From Phoronis australis (lineage: Eukaryota; Phoronida; Phoronidae), in the NCBI GenBank assembly GCA_002633005.1, contig NMRA01000193.1, positions 236,608-300,607 of the forward strand: a stretch of DNA of 64,000 bases, written 5' to 3'. The translations under genes and the position numbers were made by a program. Below are positions 48,501-59,468 of the stretch, piece by piece. How positions within the stretch are numbered: position 1 is the first letter of the stretch; every line of letters starts with the position of its first letter. The notes under the pieces were generated by a model. The model was not told the origin of the DNA and made no database searches. It saw only the letters and a program-made list of their open reading frames with translations.

Positions 48501-50779
48501 TGTTTCCAACTCAGCGCGCATTTCAGAAACGGTCCACAAATGCACCCATTTCCTGCTCTACTACAGCATAATTCGGTTAATGGCATTTCAGACCAGAGCT
48601 CCATACTCTGGACACAGGCTTGACATTCCAATAGAAACATCGTCACGAACGTTGAGCAAGTGAAAACTGATTGAACCTCTGCAACCGCTAGCTCACTATT
48701 TTCTAAGCGCATTTCAACCACTGATTATATTTTACAGGTGCAATAAACCTATGGTTTTTGTCAAAAACAACTTCTGATTACTTGACTCGGTCTCATCTTG
48801 ATCCATTAATACGCAGATGGAAATACCTTTGCTAAGTTAATATGACCTGATAGCTCGTCATGCCTTCACCCAGGCTCGTTAAAGTACAAGTCCCGAGGTC
48901 AATGTTGATAAAATAAGCAGTTCGTTACATTTTTTTATTAATTCATAATGCCAACAAGAAGCCCACTCCAGCCTGTCACCCCTTATTTGCATTTCTTACT
49001 CAAATGCTCTCAGTACTGAAGTTGGAAAGGTCACCCCGATGAGTTTGACATCATAAGCAGTGCATCGCCAATGAATGATCGGGAAATCCTCCACTATGAA
49101 ATGTAAAACAAAAATGACGTTTCGATATCATAGTTAAATGTCATCCTCAGGTACACATTGCTAGAAATTTGTAACATTCTTGATCTGTTAGGTGACGCTT
49201 AGCGCCATGACACATTCTCATCCTATCCAATCATAACACTGCTTGATAGGTCAAAGGTCAAGAAGCTTGGACCCCAGTAACTGAGCCCGAACTCCCCAGT
49301 GTTGTCTCCTGAGCAATATTGGTCAAGATTACAATAAGTCATCACGAATTGGACACAGGAATTCACACAGTCTACAACAGTATGAGAGTGGTAACTGGGT
49401 CACCGGGGTCATGACACAGCTGTCTGTTAACATGACTGTACACAGAACTAAAACAATTGCACTGTTGACCGTTCGGCGCAGCGGCCCATGAGTGAATACG
49501 TCGCGGCTTACATTGTCGCGGGCTGCCAAAGCGCTTTTTATCAATCTTCAGATGTTTGCCAAAACATATATGTGCTCGGAATCCATTCCTACGTAACATT
49601 AAAAATAAAACGAAGGTCAACGTAGTTATTAAACCCTAAGACGGTACTAACGCATTTACTATTCACTAATTAGTGTCTGATCAGGCAACAAAATGTGACA
49701 CAGAAGCGATTGTGTTCACCTTTTTACGATCCCCTACCCAGAATAACAATTGCAAAGCATTCAATCATCGAACAAAAAACTGATATTTTCACGGATATAA
49801 TTTGTGGATCTCAAAAAACCGACTTTTTGAAGATAAACCTTAAAATCCTCTACTTAGAGGCTAACAATATATATTTCTGGAAAAATTCCCCACATTTTCC
49901 AATTTCCAAAGTATTCATCAGATCATCCCGATGGGAAAATGGACACAACATTTTTTCTTCTCGATTTTGAACTAATCTCTCTTCAACAGGGTGCAAATTC
50001 CAATGCACACTTCTTCTTATACCACTGCAAGTGGGTCCATTTTCTGAGCACAAGATACGTGGAAAAAATCTGGAATAATAGCATGAAAATGTAATCAGCA
50101 ACCTCAGTACTCTTGGTCATTAAATAGGCTTTCCGCAAATCCGATGGCGAAGTGAACTCCATCACAAACTTGAATTAAAAATGAGTTGTGCGCTCAAAAA
50201 TTGGCTTCCGGACGATCATTAACATATGGTCTGAACGGGGTACATTTCAAACTTTAAGAGACGTGGAAAATTTTTCACCAGTAACGCTGATATTTGGCAA
50301 TAACACTCTCTGCGACAGGCTATATTGTGTAGTTATCTCCCTTCATTTTTAAATTACTAATATTCCGTTACCGTGTATTTCCTTGCTGGCAAGATTTAAC
50401 GCATGCGCAATAGTGTATGTTACAAATTTCTGGAAAGAAAACATATCTTATTTTCTGTCTGACTGTTGATCCTGAGGATGATATTTGACTAATATCGAAA
50501 CGTCGCCGTCATGCTGCACTATTGCTTCGTTTTCGTTATCCATTTCTTACTTTTTATGTCGCCAAAAACTAATCTTATGAATACTCCAATGCTTATATCA
50601 TTGGCGTCTGTATTGTTGATTGACTTGAAACTTTCAGATAAAGTGCTTTGTTCACCAAGACGCTGTGAGAATTGTATTTAAAATGGTTTACTTTTGCATA
50701 AAAAATGCACGACTTACGGTTTATAAGCTTGTACCATAGCTCGACTCGCTAGAAGTAGAGCTGCTCCAATCCACAGCAT
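39334..50779 (-). CDS. Secreted 12-cysteine protein, copy 1 of a tandem duplicate; family not recognised
   Basis: Four exons (50779-50718, 47668-47568, 46376-46206, 39527-39334) join in frame to 528 nt: 175 residues plus TAA. Residues 1-18 form a signal peptide (MLWIGAALLLASRAMVQA). The rest holds 12 cysteines at 22, 36, 46, 52, 56, 78, 80, 108, 113, 138, 140 and 159. Exons 3 and 4 each encode a similar module: Cys, 22-25 residues with a (F)DEW or FGET motif, Cys-x-Cys, then a fourth Cys. This spacing resembles fibronectin type I modules, though the last loop is longer; von Willebrand C-like is an alternative. There is no transmembrane segment, so secretion is likely. A TATA box lies about 90 nt upstream of the ATG and AATAAA about 100 nt past the stop. 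Intron 3 hosts a 4.5-kb transposon. Function unknown; the gene model is firm because exons 2-4 recur intact in copy 2. Confidence 0.8.
39827..39990. mobile_element. Truncated copy of the GGGGCCTGTTCC MITE
   Basis: Matches the left half of 10375-10623 closely, then stops. The corresponding site in segmental duplication copy 2 (near 56235) lacks it. Confidence 0.7.
40630..41062 (+). repeat. Segment inverted between the two duplicate copies (copy 1 orientation)
   Basis: The reverse complement of this stretch is at 56757-57174. Copy 1 also has about 190 bp (40439-40629) just left of it that copy 2 lacks. Confidence 0.88.
41054..41275 (-). pseudogene. Relic of LINE reverse transcriptase C-terminal region, copy 1
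   Basis: Reads YRATLWGTCPNTSLSSVDEL, then ILFGTRYRDPSEPMFVRLDG, resembling the end of LINE reverse transcriptases (Y...WG...L..LQ.RA.RIL.G..Y..PSE.L...L). Only about 70 residues remain. It predates the segmental duplication because copy 2 shares it. Confidence 0.5.
41641..41780 (+). repeat. Left terminal inverted repeat of the 4.52-kb transposon
   Basis: Runs from TAGTCCAGGCCCTTAA to the GGTCAAGGTCAAATC motif and pairs with 46014-46160. Confidence 0.88.
42990..44680 (-). pseudogene. Degenerate coding region inside the transposon
   Basis: Four minus-strand frame pieces in order (44680-44186, 44055-43849, 43546-43220, 43229-42990) are broken by frameshifts and stops. They carry LQNYARWVSLHIQDV, a GNPFFDHGDELMTLDT motif, VDVKVFDGPAIVH, VDIVFDVYTEDSLKATA and IDTDVVVVLLG. 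I recall these blocks, in this order, from a multi-copy family of uncharacterised proteins in corals and other marine animals. The DTDV block suggests a PIN/XPG-like nuclease, which is inference only. No intact frame remains, so this copy is non-autonomous. Confidence 0.6.
46014..46160 (-). repeat. Right terminal inverted repeat of the 4.52-kb transposon
   Basis: Read on the minus strand it begins TAGTCCGGTCCCTTAG and follows the left repeat with scattered substitutions. Confidence 0.88.
46206..46376 (-). CDS. Secreted protein copy 1, exon 3 (module A)
   Basis: Residues 55-112, including CTDHEGNARARFDEWTRDSV, FACKCDWP and VICKRK. Shows the C...CxC...C pattern. Acceptor TTTGCAG, donor GTAAGT. 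Copy 2 has about 13 residue changes and one deletion here while all cysteines stay. Confidence 0.82.
47568..47668 (-). CDS. Secreted protein copy 1, exon 2
   Basis: Residues 21-55, starting CVFMQPDLLNWYSSC and ending KSCYEFTSCPE; four cysteines. Copy 2 differs at only two residues (D to E, N to Y). Acceptor TTTCAG, donor GTAAGT. Confidence 0.82.
47725..48035. repeat. Degenerate TTTACGCC repeat block, copy 1
   Basis: The motif TAATTTACGCCGTT and its variants, on both strands, recur about every 25-40 bp in an AT-rich block. Shared with 59836-60172. Confidence 0.7.
49113..49150 (-). other. Inverted partner of the hammerhead-like motif, copy 1
   Basis: On the minus strand it reads CTGAGGATGACATTT, then GATATCGAAACGTC. 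Faces the 50471 motif across about 1.3 kb. Confidence 0.3.
50471..50511 (+). other. Hammerhead-like core motif, copy 1
   Basis: CTGAGGA (50472-50478), a GATATT/AATATC stem (50480-50485 with 50491-50496), GAAA (50497-50500), then a 3-bp ACG/CGT stem with loop TCGC and a terminal C (50510). This fits the catalytic core and helices II and III of a type I hammerhead with a very short helix III. Helix I is not visible, so activity is doubtful. Confidence 0.35.
50718..50779 (-). CDS. Secreted protein copy 1, exon 1 (signal peptide)
   Basis: Residues 1-21: Met, hydrophobic core GAALLLAS, likely cleavage after VQA, then YK and a split proline codon. Donor GTAAGT. This exon has no counterpart at the matching place in copy 2. 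Confidence 0.8.
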
Positions 50780-50863
50780 TGTGACGGCGACAAAACAGGC
50801 TAAGGACAAGAACAGGATCCACCGCAAAAATACGGCTGTAACTGTGTAATGTTGGAAGCCTTT

Positions 50864-50873
50864 CTTTTATATA
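50864..50873 (-). promoter_or_regulatory. TATA box of the copy 1 secreted-protein gene
   Basis: Minus-strand TATATAAAAG sits 85-94 nt upstream of the ATG, placing transcription start near 50840 and leaving a 5' UTR of about 60 nt. No matching sequence is seen beside copy 2. Confidence 0.6.
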
Positions 50874-50879
50874 CAACCC

Positions 50880-53800
50880 TGGGAATCACTTAAGAAGAAA
50901 CACAAGTATGACATAGGTTACTGGGGCATATTTTGCCGCCACGTACGTCACAGCTATACGACTATTTGGAAGCGGTAACACCAGAAGATTTCTAAATAAT
51001 TATAAACATCCTTAAACTTTTTTGATGACTTTAATAACGTAATAGCCGACTTCGCAACATATTTTACATCTTAGTTTTGTTGTTTCGCCAATGCCTCCTG
51101 GAACTTGGTAAGAATTTTCACAGAATTAATAATATCATTGCCCTCAAATTTGTCCAAACCATGGTGCACCGCTAGTGTTCAAGTGAAACGCCAGAAGAAC
51201 AATCAGTTCTGTATGGCCGCTTTGGAAGTTCGGGGCATTTTCGTAAGGGGGACAAAAGTTCTTCATTTTTTGCAGCACGCGCCTGAAATCTGGCAGTAGG
51301 CCTATATAAACAGCCCAGGGAGAATCCGAGAAAGCTTGGCATGCACAGACTTCCAAAGGAAACTAAAAACAGCTTTTAGAGTACTGTTTTCCCGATACCG
51401 CTTTCATGCTCAGTTAAAATGCGCAATTGGAGAATATAGTAGAAAAATCGAAACTGACGATATTGCAAAATTATTGGAATAGAACTGTTCAAGCAAAGCA
51501 GCAGAATTGCACTTAACGTTCGCTGGACTGGCGAAGCCGACGGTAGGGCCCTACCGATTTGAGAAACAAAGCCGCAGTATTCACGCATCGGTGGCCTAAT
51601 TGCATAGCCAAGCTCTATTTTCTTGTTATTAAAAGAAATTTTCAAAAAAATCGGGTTCTTGATAGGGTTGTAACTGAAAGTACATTTTTTCGCTATTCTG
51701 TTGAGTAACATTTCGATTCGATACTTCGATTCTATTGCCAAAACGCACGAACAAGTTCATGCATTGATGGTATGACGTCATGACCAAATAGCAAATTCTT
51801 CATTTACTCGTTATGTTACAAGAGAAAATTGCGTTTTATTGATGAGTCTTAATGGAACACACAGCAAAAATCAGGTTATCCATAGAACAATACAACAATA
51901 CACTTTGCTCGCTCGCGTATCGCCATTAAATTTCGGGCCAGGAAATTGTTTACGCATAAATCAGGAGGTTGAAAATTACAACACACCGATTAATCCTCTG
52001 ACGATATTAAAGAGTAGCGTGCCGATTTCACAAGAAATCAATAAGAATAGTGATGATTGGTTTGAACTTTAATGCAAAACTTTTTTATATTCATAATATC
52101 TTACGCTCTTGGTCCAGAACACACCTCAGTTTTCTGGGGAAAATTTGACAGGATACTGACCCTTCCTTAATGGCATAACACAAACTGTTCAGATTGGAGG
52201 AAAACCAATATTTTACCCTACTTGGCATAAAAAGGGTGTGAGATTCTTAGGTGATTTATTTAACGAAAATTAAAACGGAAATTTCTTGTCATACAACAGT
52301 TTTGCAGACAATTTTGGTTTTAAACCCTTTTTTAAACTTTATTACGGACTGAAAAATTGCTTGAAATTAACTTTCAAAAGTATATCGTTTTCAAGTGTTA
52401 AAGTGTCTCAACCAGTTATCCCACAACTTTGGCAAATTTTGGCACAAAATTTGAAATATACTCGTGATATATATGATATTTTTCTGACAACTTTGTTTCG
52501 AAAAACCAAAAGGACTAGAAATATGGGAAAATACTTTTGGTTTTGCAAGACCAATGACCGAATGGAAGTTATGTTTTCAAACTTCTGTTTTTTGTACTTC
52601 AAATGTTAGACTCAGATGGTTTCAAATGAGAATTGTTCAGGAAATTTTGGCAACAAACAACTTCTTGATGCAAATTAATATTTCTGTTACCAGTGGCGGA
52701 TCTAGGATATCACAAGGGAGGGGCAACATTTTGTCTGAAAACATTTATGCAAAGCACGATTAGATTCGCATAGCACCAAATGGGGGAGGTCGGGAGGGGG
52801 GTTCGCCCCCCTCCAGCCCAGGAAATTTTTTTCTGGTTTTTTCTCTAAAAATCAAGCATTTTCCTTGATTGCTGAAGTATTATCCAAGAAAAAAAGGCAA
52901 TGAAAAAGAAAAAAAAGACACGGAGAATGTGTCAAACATGAAAAACTGCAAAAATCACAGTGTCGAACTCACGACTTGGCGGATAGAGAGCGCGTGCTCT
53001 TCCACTGCACCACCACCGACGATTTCTCTCCTAACTTAATAATAAGAGACCTACTTGTTTATGGTCCATGGTGTTTGCGCGCGAAACCTACTTCTTTTTG
53101 TAATGCTTATTACACTTTTTATATTTTGTGCAATCGGTTCTTAACAAATTTGCTGTATTAAAAATAGTCTTCAAATGCCCAAAAGACCAAATCCGTTTTT
53201 CGTGTTGGCAATAATGAAGGGATTGCTTTGAAAATCGTCTTAAGTTAAGGTTTGACAAAGAGAGAATTATGAGTTTCTGAGTGATTCACCAAGGCTTCGA
53301 TTAAAATTCACATCTTACCAGCAGCTTCTGTTTTTTCATCGTCACTCACGTTCCATTTTCTTTAAAAAATGAAGTTTAAATTTTCTTCATTGCACAGTGG
53401 AGCAGACGACGGAAACGGAGTCGTAGTGCGCAGAGCCACTACCGGTCGCCTGGGATATCGCGGGAGAGCCAAAACTTAGCCATAGTTCCGTTACGAATTT
53501 GACACTTGAAACTGGATTTGAGCCCCATGAATATCTTTTTGAAAAAATGCTCATGCGGGCCATAGTGCCGAGTGCCGTAGCTAGAGTTCGGTGGCGAGCG
53601 GCATCAACGTTGACATACCTGGCAGTGGGGAGTATCATTATCTTTTGACCCGGGCACCTGTAATCCTTCCTACACCACCGAGTCAATTTCTGCCGCAATC
53701 TTGACGCCGGAGTTTAACTCCTTTTCAATTTTCTTTTGATCAATTTATTGAAAATATCCAGGCTAACTTGATTTATACCAGTTTGAACTCATTAGCTTTG

Positions 53801-54818
53801 CTTGTTGTATCTAATAAGCCAAGAATGTGGTTGTCTTTAAATAGTTCAATGTGTTCTTGTTTGGTGCCAAACGTTGGTTGCATGACACATGTTCACTAAC
53901 GCAGTACATAGACTGAGAAATCAGCAATTATTTATTGACTTTCTGTACTTTGTTTTATGTTTTAATTTGTAGTTCCTGACATTGTTATGTCTCAGAATAA
54001 AAAAATTAAGGAAGACGACGTTTAACACCAAACCTACCATACTTACATTATAGGGCTAATTCAATCAACACTAAGTTAATTATTTTTAATATATTTCTCT
54101 CCGAAAAAGTTAATAACAACTGATTTGCAAAGATTTCATATAAGAATTATTATGTCTTCTTTTACGCCCTTATGTTGGCCACATCACTTGAATGAAAAAA
54201 ATCTCCGATTGTAAAAAAATGTCTGCTTATAGTAGCAGGAACCGAATCTCGACTTTGTGGAGACCATTGGGAACTCTGCCACAACCCAAAACAAAGGTGT
54301 CTTCAGATGGTAAAATCCTACACCTCACAGGCAACATGAACATGGCTATAATATTGTCTCTCCTGTTGTCACTATCGAGGTGAGATGAGAGCTGCGTTAC
54401 AAAACATCATCAATGAACCTCAGCGACAGATAACTTCAGGTACCTGTACCTTCTTAACAATTCAATTATTATCTAAGGCGCATTTTTGTTTTTGTACAAA
54501 TGGAAACCAAAGTTGAACCGGAATAAGTTAAGTTCTCTACTTCCGGAGATGTGTAGGCAGCCCTTGTTACCAGGGATGAAACTAATGCTTTCACATTTGG
54601 AAGGTAGAGAATGACATTGTACTGAAAAGTCTCTCACCACAGTAACGGATCTACGATTTTGGCGATAGGGGGTTTACTAATTCTGCCTAAGTACACGACA
54701 TTCGCAGTACCCTAAAATAACATCTTTTTGGTCTCATAGAGCCACCCCCTCCTACGAACACGAACAAAAAACACTGTCGGCATGCCGTTTTTAGGGCTTA
54801 CGCGGCCTTTTTTGCTCC
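50880..54818. other. Spacer between the two segmental duplicate copies
   Basis: Has the 16-bp palindrome CGGTAGGGCCCTACCG (51540-51555), a CAGTGGCGGATCTAGG-type repeat at 52691 leading into the second-family SINE, and a related GGGATATC...TTTGACACTTGAAAC stretch at 53450-53515 that also occurs at 23685-23755. No gene recognised. Confidence 0.45.
52835..53015 (-). repeat. tRNA-derived SINE of a second family
   Basis: Minus-strand A box TGGTGCAGTGG (53012-53002) and B box GTGAGTTCGACAC (52972-52960), followed by a body with TTGGATAATACTTCAG and AAAATGCTTGATTTTTAG. Confidence 0.65.
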
Positions 54819-55492
54819 AAAAGTTGAGGTTAAGGCTCCCCTTGGGGCATCTTCGATCCGCCAGAGGGTTATGCCAATTGAACTCTCGCAGATCTGCCAT
54901 TGTCCCTCGCCATCCATTCACCACTAACTAAACCTTCACATGCTCTCTAGACAGTTCCTTCCGGTTGCCAATTACACTACAAGGCATAACCAATCGGACA
55001 AAATAATGTTTCCCGCCATGGCGGTTACTTCTGTAAACAGCAAAATACGGGTAGTATTTATTAGGCAGATAATTACGGTATGACTTAGCCACCTGTTAAT
55101 GCTCCTTCGTTCTCGGTCACGAGGGAAGAGACTAGAGTGACGATGAATTCGGCTTCCGCCCAGATGTCGTGGCGTTGCTTTGTCCCAACACTTGTGCTGT
55201 ATCAGTATTGAAGTATATATCTCTCTCCCTCAACTGCCCTGTCGCCACCACCAATTCCTACTCTAACAACCCCGGTCGCCACCCAATCAGTCTCCCCTCG
55301 GTCGACAGCTGCCCTACAAAAACTTGTCCTATGTCACTTCGCCAACAATTTTGAGCGTGCAGGTAACATGTTTGCCAGGCAACATACCAATTTGTCCTGC
55401 ACTAAATTGACCACTGGTCCACCTAATGTGACAATTACAAGGTTTCGCACCCGCTTGCAACAAAATAAATCCAATTTTTTAGTTTAAATCAG

Positions 55493-55498
55493 TTTATT
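55493..55498 (-). terminator. Poly(A) signal of copy 2
   Basis: AATAAA on the minus strand at the same relative place as in copy 1. Confidence 0.45.
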
Positions 55499-55592
55499 GA
55501 TTTACGAGCTATAGACAAGCAAAAAGATCATTCAAGATTTTCTTAATCTCATCAGTGTTTTTCTAATTTAACACCGCAGCGCAACACCAGCA

Positions 55593-55786
55593 TTAAAGTG
55601 AACCTCTTCCACGACTCGGCATTTCATCGGGTGACAGTGGTCTACAGCGGATGTGACTAGGTGGTGCGTCGTCCATAATGTTAGGGTTTGGTTCATTGAC
55701 ACACTCACACCTCTCCATAGACCCTCTGTTGCGCATGTGATAGGTCGTACCAAATTCCATGTGTCTGGAGTCCGATCTCAAACAGC
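55593..55786 (-). CDS. Secreted protein copy 2, exon 4 (module B)
   Basis: Counterpart of 39334-39527, same length. Eight residue differences in 63, including a GAA to ACG codon change at all three bases (FGET to FGTT). Confidence 0.65.
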
Positions 55787-55975
55787 CTATAATGGACAGT
55801 AAACTGCAGGTTCAGCAGCCATAAAAACAGTTGATCATGCGTCGAAGGTCCAAACCACCACCGGACCATTTCTTTATGTGAACCCTGTGTAAGTATTTGC
55901 ATAGGTGGATAATATTGTTTTTGTTGGTCGGTACCATATAATAAGAGAAGCCTCCCGTTTAAAAAGGTTCGTAGG

Positions 55976-56129
55976 CAGGGGTGGATCCAGAATTTTGAGT
56001 TGGGGGTGGCAGGGCAGAGTACTAGCTAGGATTTTGCCCGTCAGACATTCGCACCCCGTACTGCCAAATGGAATCTGTGAGAATTTATAGGGGCCGAGGC
56101 CCCTTGGTTCCCCTCTAAATCCGCCACTG
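55976..56129. mobile_element. MITE with CAGNGGNGGATYNAG ends, only in duplicate copy 2
   Basis: CAGGGGTGGATCCAG at the left and, inverted, CAGTGGCGGATTTAGAGGGG at the right, with short GTARG flanks. Copy 1 has the empty site near 39710. Confidence 0.75.
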
Positions 56130-56756
56130 GTAAGGAGACAACTCTTAGTTAACATTGATTGTGAATGGGACGCGTTTGGAGTTTTACTTCAAACTAAATA
56201 TTATATTATCTATGATATTTTAAAAGCTACTAAAAGCCCTGTTTTACTGACTAAAACCGAAAATCGAATTAGGCTTTTATTCTCGTAATATCGGTCTCGT
56301 ACTATTCCTTACTGTGCTAGGATTCGTATCCGTTAATAACAAGAACATCAACGATTCAAGTTTATTAGTGTTGGTCAACGCATTCGAAAACGAAGCATGT
56401 ATGCTTAGCCCGTGACTTGAGTTGCCGATTCATTCGGCAACAATTCAAGATCGGACGAGTATTGTAGTGGTTTTAAACCTGAAAGGCACTTCGGTTAAGA
56501 GTTCATCATTGACAACTATGTAATATACGAAATGTAACTTTAAACTGCTGACTGCGCTACATAGTTAGTACGGTCACATTCTCTGTTTTTATTAGCTTCA
56601 GCGAGGCCAAACTACAACCTCAATTGGTGACCGACTTCGAAGAGACCCTAGATTCTATAATAAACAATGCAATTAACACCTCTATTTACATTATGCTGAA
56701 ACTGAAACCCCACTTGTTCTTGTTATAAAAAGCTGTTGTAGTAGCGAGTTGTTAAC

Positions 56757-57174
56757 AACTCTAGGTTCACTGCTTGTACCAGAAGGAACAGAAAGAGTTT
56801 TTTTTATCTATTTCATAAACAATATAAACGGATGTCAAAAATATTTATACTTAACCTGGGAACTCTTTTTAGTAGTGTAAGAAAGAAAACAAGCACAAGT
56901 TTCCGGTGAATCCGTCTAACCTCATACAAACACACAATGACAAGAGTACATTATAGAAACAATAAACTTACATAAATAGGAATATAACAAGTAAGAGTGT
57001 ACCGTACTTAACATATTATTGCACAAACAAAAATATATAAGAAGAACAATAATTTGCATAGCACCAGAATACTCGAAAGTGTAGTACTTAGTCCTAGGTC
57101 GGAGATCTTGCCTGGAGACAGACCGGGCACTATACGAGTGTGTGTTTCAGAGACAAGATAAAATTTGCAACTCT
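56757..57174 (-). repeat. Segment inverted between the two duplicate copies (copy 2 orientation)
   Basis: Inverted partner of 40630-41062, with ends AACTCTAG and GCAACTCT. Confidence 0.88.
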
Positions 57175-57176
57175 AT

Positions 57177-57370
57177 TATTCCGGAGCCCTGCTATGGATA
57201 CACAATTCTTTCGGGGAGTGACAGCCATCAAAGACGAACGAACAGCGGTTCATAAGGGTCTCGGTAGCGTGTTCCTAATAAAATACGGGCTGCCCGGGCT
57301 CATCTGTAGTTCATCAACATTGCTGAGTGGAGTATTGGGGCAGCTTCCCCACACTGTTGCACGGTAATGG
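57177..57370 (-). pseudogene. Relic of LINE reverse transcriptase C-terminal region, copy 2
   Basis: Counterpart of 41054-41275. Begins YRATVWGSCPNTPLSNVDEL and is then frameshifted and ends early. Confidence 0.45.
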
Positions 57371-57802
57371 AAGAGTGTTAGAGTAAGTGTATCAAAGAAC
57401 ACGACGACGTGGGAATCAGGCATTATTTTCTTACCTCAGCTGATCCAATGCGTTCTTTGAACTTAGCAAAGAGTACGACAGTGTGAGTACCCCAACAAAG
57501 TGTGTCGTCAAAATATGCACAAAGTGTCTTAGCAGATCGATCTAACCTGTTCTAGTACCATGTTATCTAGCTTTACTCGTCATATCAAAAAGTGCGTTCG
57601 GGATTCGATTGGATCATCCATTTCACCTCGTCTCATGATCCGCAAAATGGGTAGGCGTACAAACCGAGTTCAAGATTTTGCCAGGAATGCATAGCAATTA
57701 GGTATACAGTGTGCATATCTACAGTAGAGTAGGATCTGAAGATCACATTATCATCAGTTTCGAATAAAAACATGATCACACTCATTAGATGGAGGTACTT
57801 AC

Positions 57803-57970
57803 CTTTTCGTTCACAAACAACCTGTGGAGGGATTTCTGGAGCTCCCGGTGGGATATCATCGCTGCTGGGGAACACGAATGTATTAGGCCAGTCACACTTA
57901 CAAGCAAAAACCTTGTTTTTTGTCCATTCGTCAAACCTAGCTCTTGTGTTTCCCTCGTGGTCAGTGCAAG
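57803..57970 (-). CDS. Secreted protein copy 2, exon 3 (module A)
   Basis: Counterpart of 46206-46376 but 3 nt shorter; frame kept. Reads CTDHEGNTRARFDEWTKNKV, then FACKCDWPNTFVF and VVCERK. Confidence 0.65.
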
Positions 57971-59179
57971 CTGCAAAGGAAAGTTGTTTAACTTGAAGCT
58001 TCACTCCGTTCCATTTATAGCTTGAATGTGAAATAAACGAATATGCTAATTAGGCCTGTGCAACTGAACAAAATTACCGTTTACCAGGCAAGACAATGTG
58101 CCAGATGTGAAGTTGTGCCTATTTTCATATTTAGACGCATGCGTCTACATGTGAAACACTAGAGCGATAAATAAAAGGCAAGAACTTTCTAAAAAGCATG
58201 TGAATAAATCTTGTGTAACATATCTATTACAAAACGGTAGTATTGACGCGGTTTCGATTGATGTTTTTAATGAAAAGTACATTGAATGGACAAGAAACTC
58301 TAAAAATACACATTACGTACAAGGGATTGCCACTCGCGGATATAAATGAAGCATGCGCTGATATCTGAAACATCTGAGCAAACACTGAAACGTATAACTA
58401 CGGATACTGGCCTCAGTCAAGCTAATAGGTACTTTGAGTTTAATATTCGGCTGAATCTCGCTGTTCATGTTTCAGTTTTGAAATATCGAGTTTTAAAAAC
58501 CCCGATAAGGAGTCTGACTTCAAAAGTATATTCTAAAAATGGCACATTTTAGTGTTCAACTTCAAGTACCCCCACAAGTACCTCCAAAAGAAAGCGAGAG
58601 CATACTTTCGGAAAAGAAGCCCTCTAAACGGTTGCATAGTTGCCAATCTAGTGACTGAGCGTAGCAACTTCAACATCTTTTTCTCATAAGTATGCTGAAT
58701 CCTATTTTAGTATGAACAGGTATTTTATTAAAACTATGACTATTTCAAACCCTATGAACAAACTGATGCCCTGTAACCCTAGCAAATCCTCAAAAGTTCG
58801 GAGCAAGCTTGAAAATTCCCAATAAAGTGTACTAAATCGACAAGGGTGACTAGCGCTTTAAGCGAGTTAATAGATTGATCTGGGGAAACTACGTCCACTT
58901 CGGAACTCAGAATCCAGTTTTTGACGAAATGTTGAGGTGTTTATTGAATGATACCCAAGGGAAAAGAACTGCAGGGAGACTAATGTAGAACGAGACTGAA
59001 TAAAATGGTTAAATCTAGAGGTTCGGATTAAAGGTAAACGTCACCTTCGACAGTCACATCCACACAGTACGCTACTCGCCATATGAAAGTATGAAGTCTT
59101 GTGGACAATAACTTTTAAGACCAAATGAAGTTCACTTCCCCCGTAGTCAGAATGTATCACGGTACTGAACACAACTTAC

Positions 59180-59280
59180 TTTCTGGACAGCTTGTAAACT
59201 CGTAGCAAGACTTCTCTACGTTGTAATTGTATGTGCAGGAGCTGTACCAGTACAGAAGCTCTGGTTGCATGAAGACACAA
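59180..59280 (-). CDS. Secreted protein copy 2, exon 2
   Basis: Counterpart of 47568-47668, same length, with acceptor TTTTAG and donor GTAAGT. Reads CVFMQPELLYWYSSC. Confidence 0.65.
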
Positions 59281-59330
59281 CTAAAACACAATAAGTAAAT
59301 CTTCTGTTATTCCTCAACAAGAGCGAGGGG

Positions 59331-59435
59331 CGGGGCTCGGAGGCGAGGNAGCGGAAGATAGGGAAGCTATTTACTTGGATACAAAAGGTAAAAGAAAGCG
59401 TTGTCAAAGAAGAAGAAGTAGACGCGACGATTACA

Positions 59436-59468
<33 letters not shown>

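Larger units (their letters stand above)
38456..50700. repeat. Segmental duplication, copy 1
   Basis: Matches 54819-63095 in the same orientation. It begins at AAAGTTGAGGTTAAGGCTCC and ends just before the signal-peptide exon. It is longer than copy 2 mainly because of the 4.52-kb transposon at 41641-46160. Long intron stretches (for example 47101-47350 against 58690-58940) differ at only a few bases. Confidence 0.9.
55593..59280 (-). pseudogene. Secreted 12-cysteine protein, copy 2, lacking the signal-peptide exon
   Basis: Exons 2-4 are present with intact frames and splice sites: 59280-59180, 57970-57803 and 55786-55593. Joined they read from the split proline through CVFMQPELLYWYSSC, CTDHEGNTRARFDEW, FACKCDWP and CLRSDSRHMEFG to RGSL and TAA. 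All cysteines in these exons are kept and there is no stop or frameshift. The homology to copy 1 stops near 63095, just before the place where exon 1 and its TATA box should lie, and I find no substitute signal exon up to 63609. It is therefore either a 5'-truncated pseudogene or a gene using another first exon outside the visible homology. Intact frames despite much substitution favour recent or continued coding use. Confidence 0.6.

Noticed and set aside
57633-58004. 123-codon minus-strand frame as a single-exon gene
   Set aside because: It is copy 2 exon 3 read through its GTAAGT donor and acceptor into introns; copy 1 shows the spliced form.
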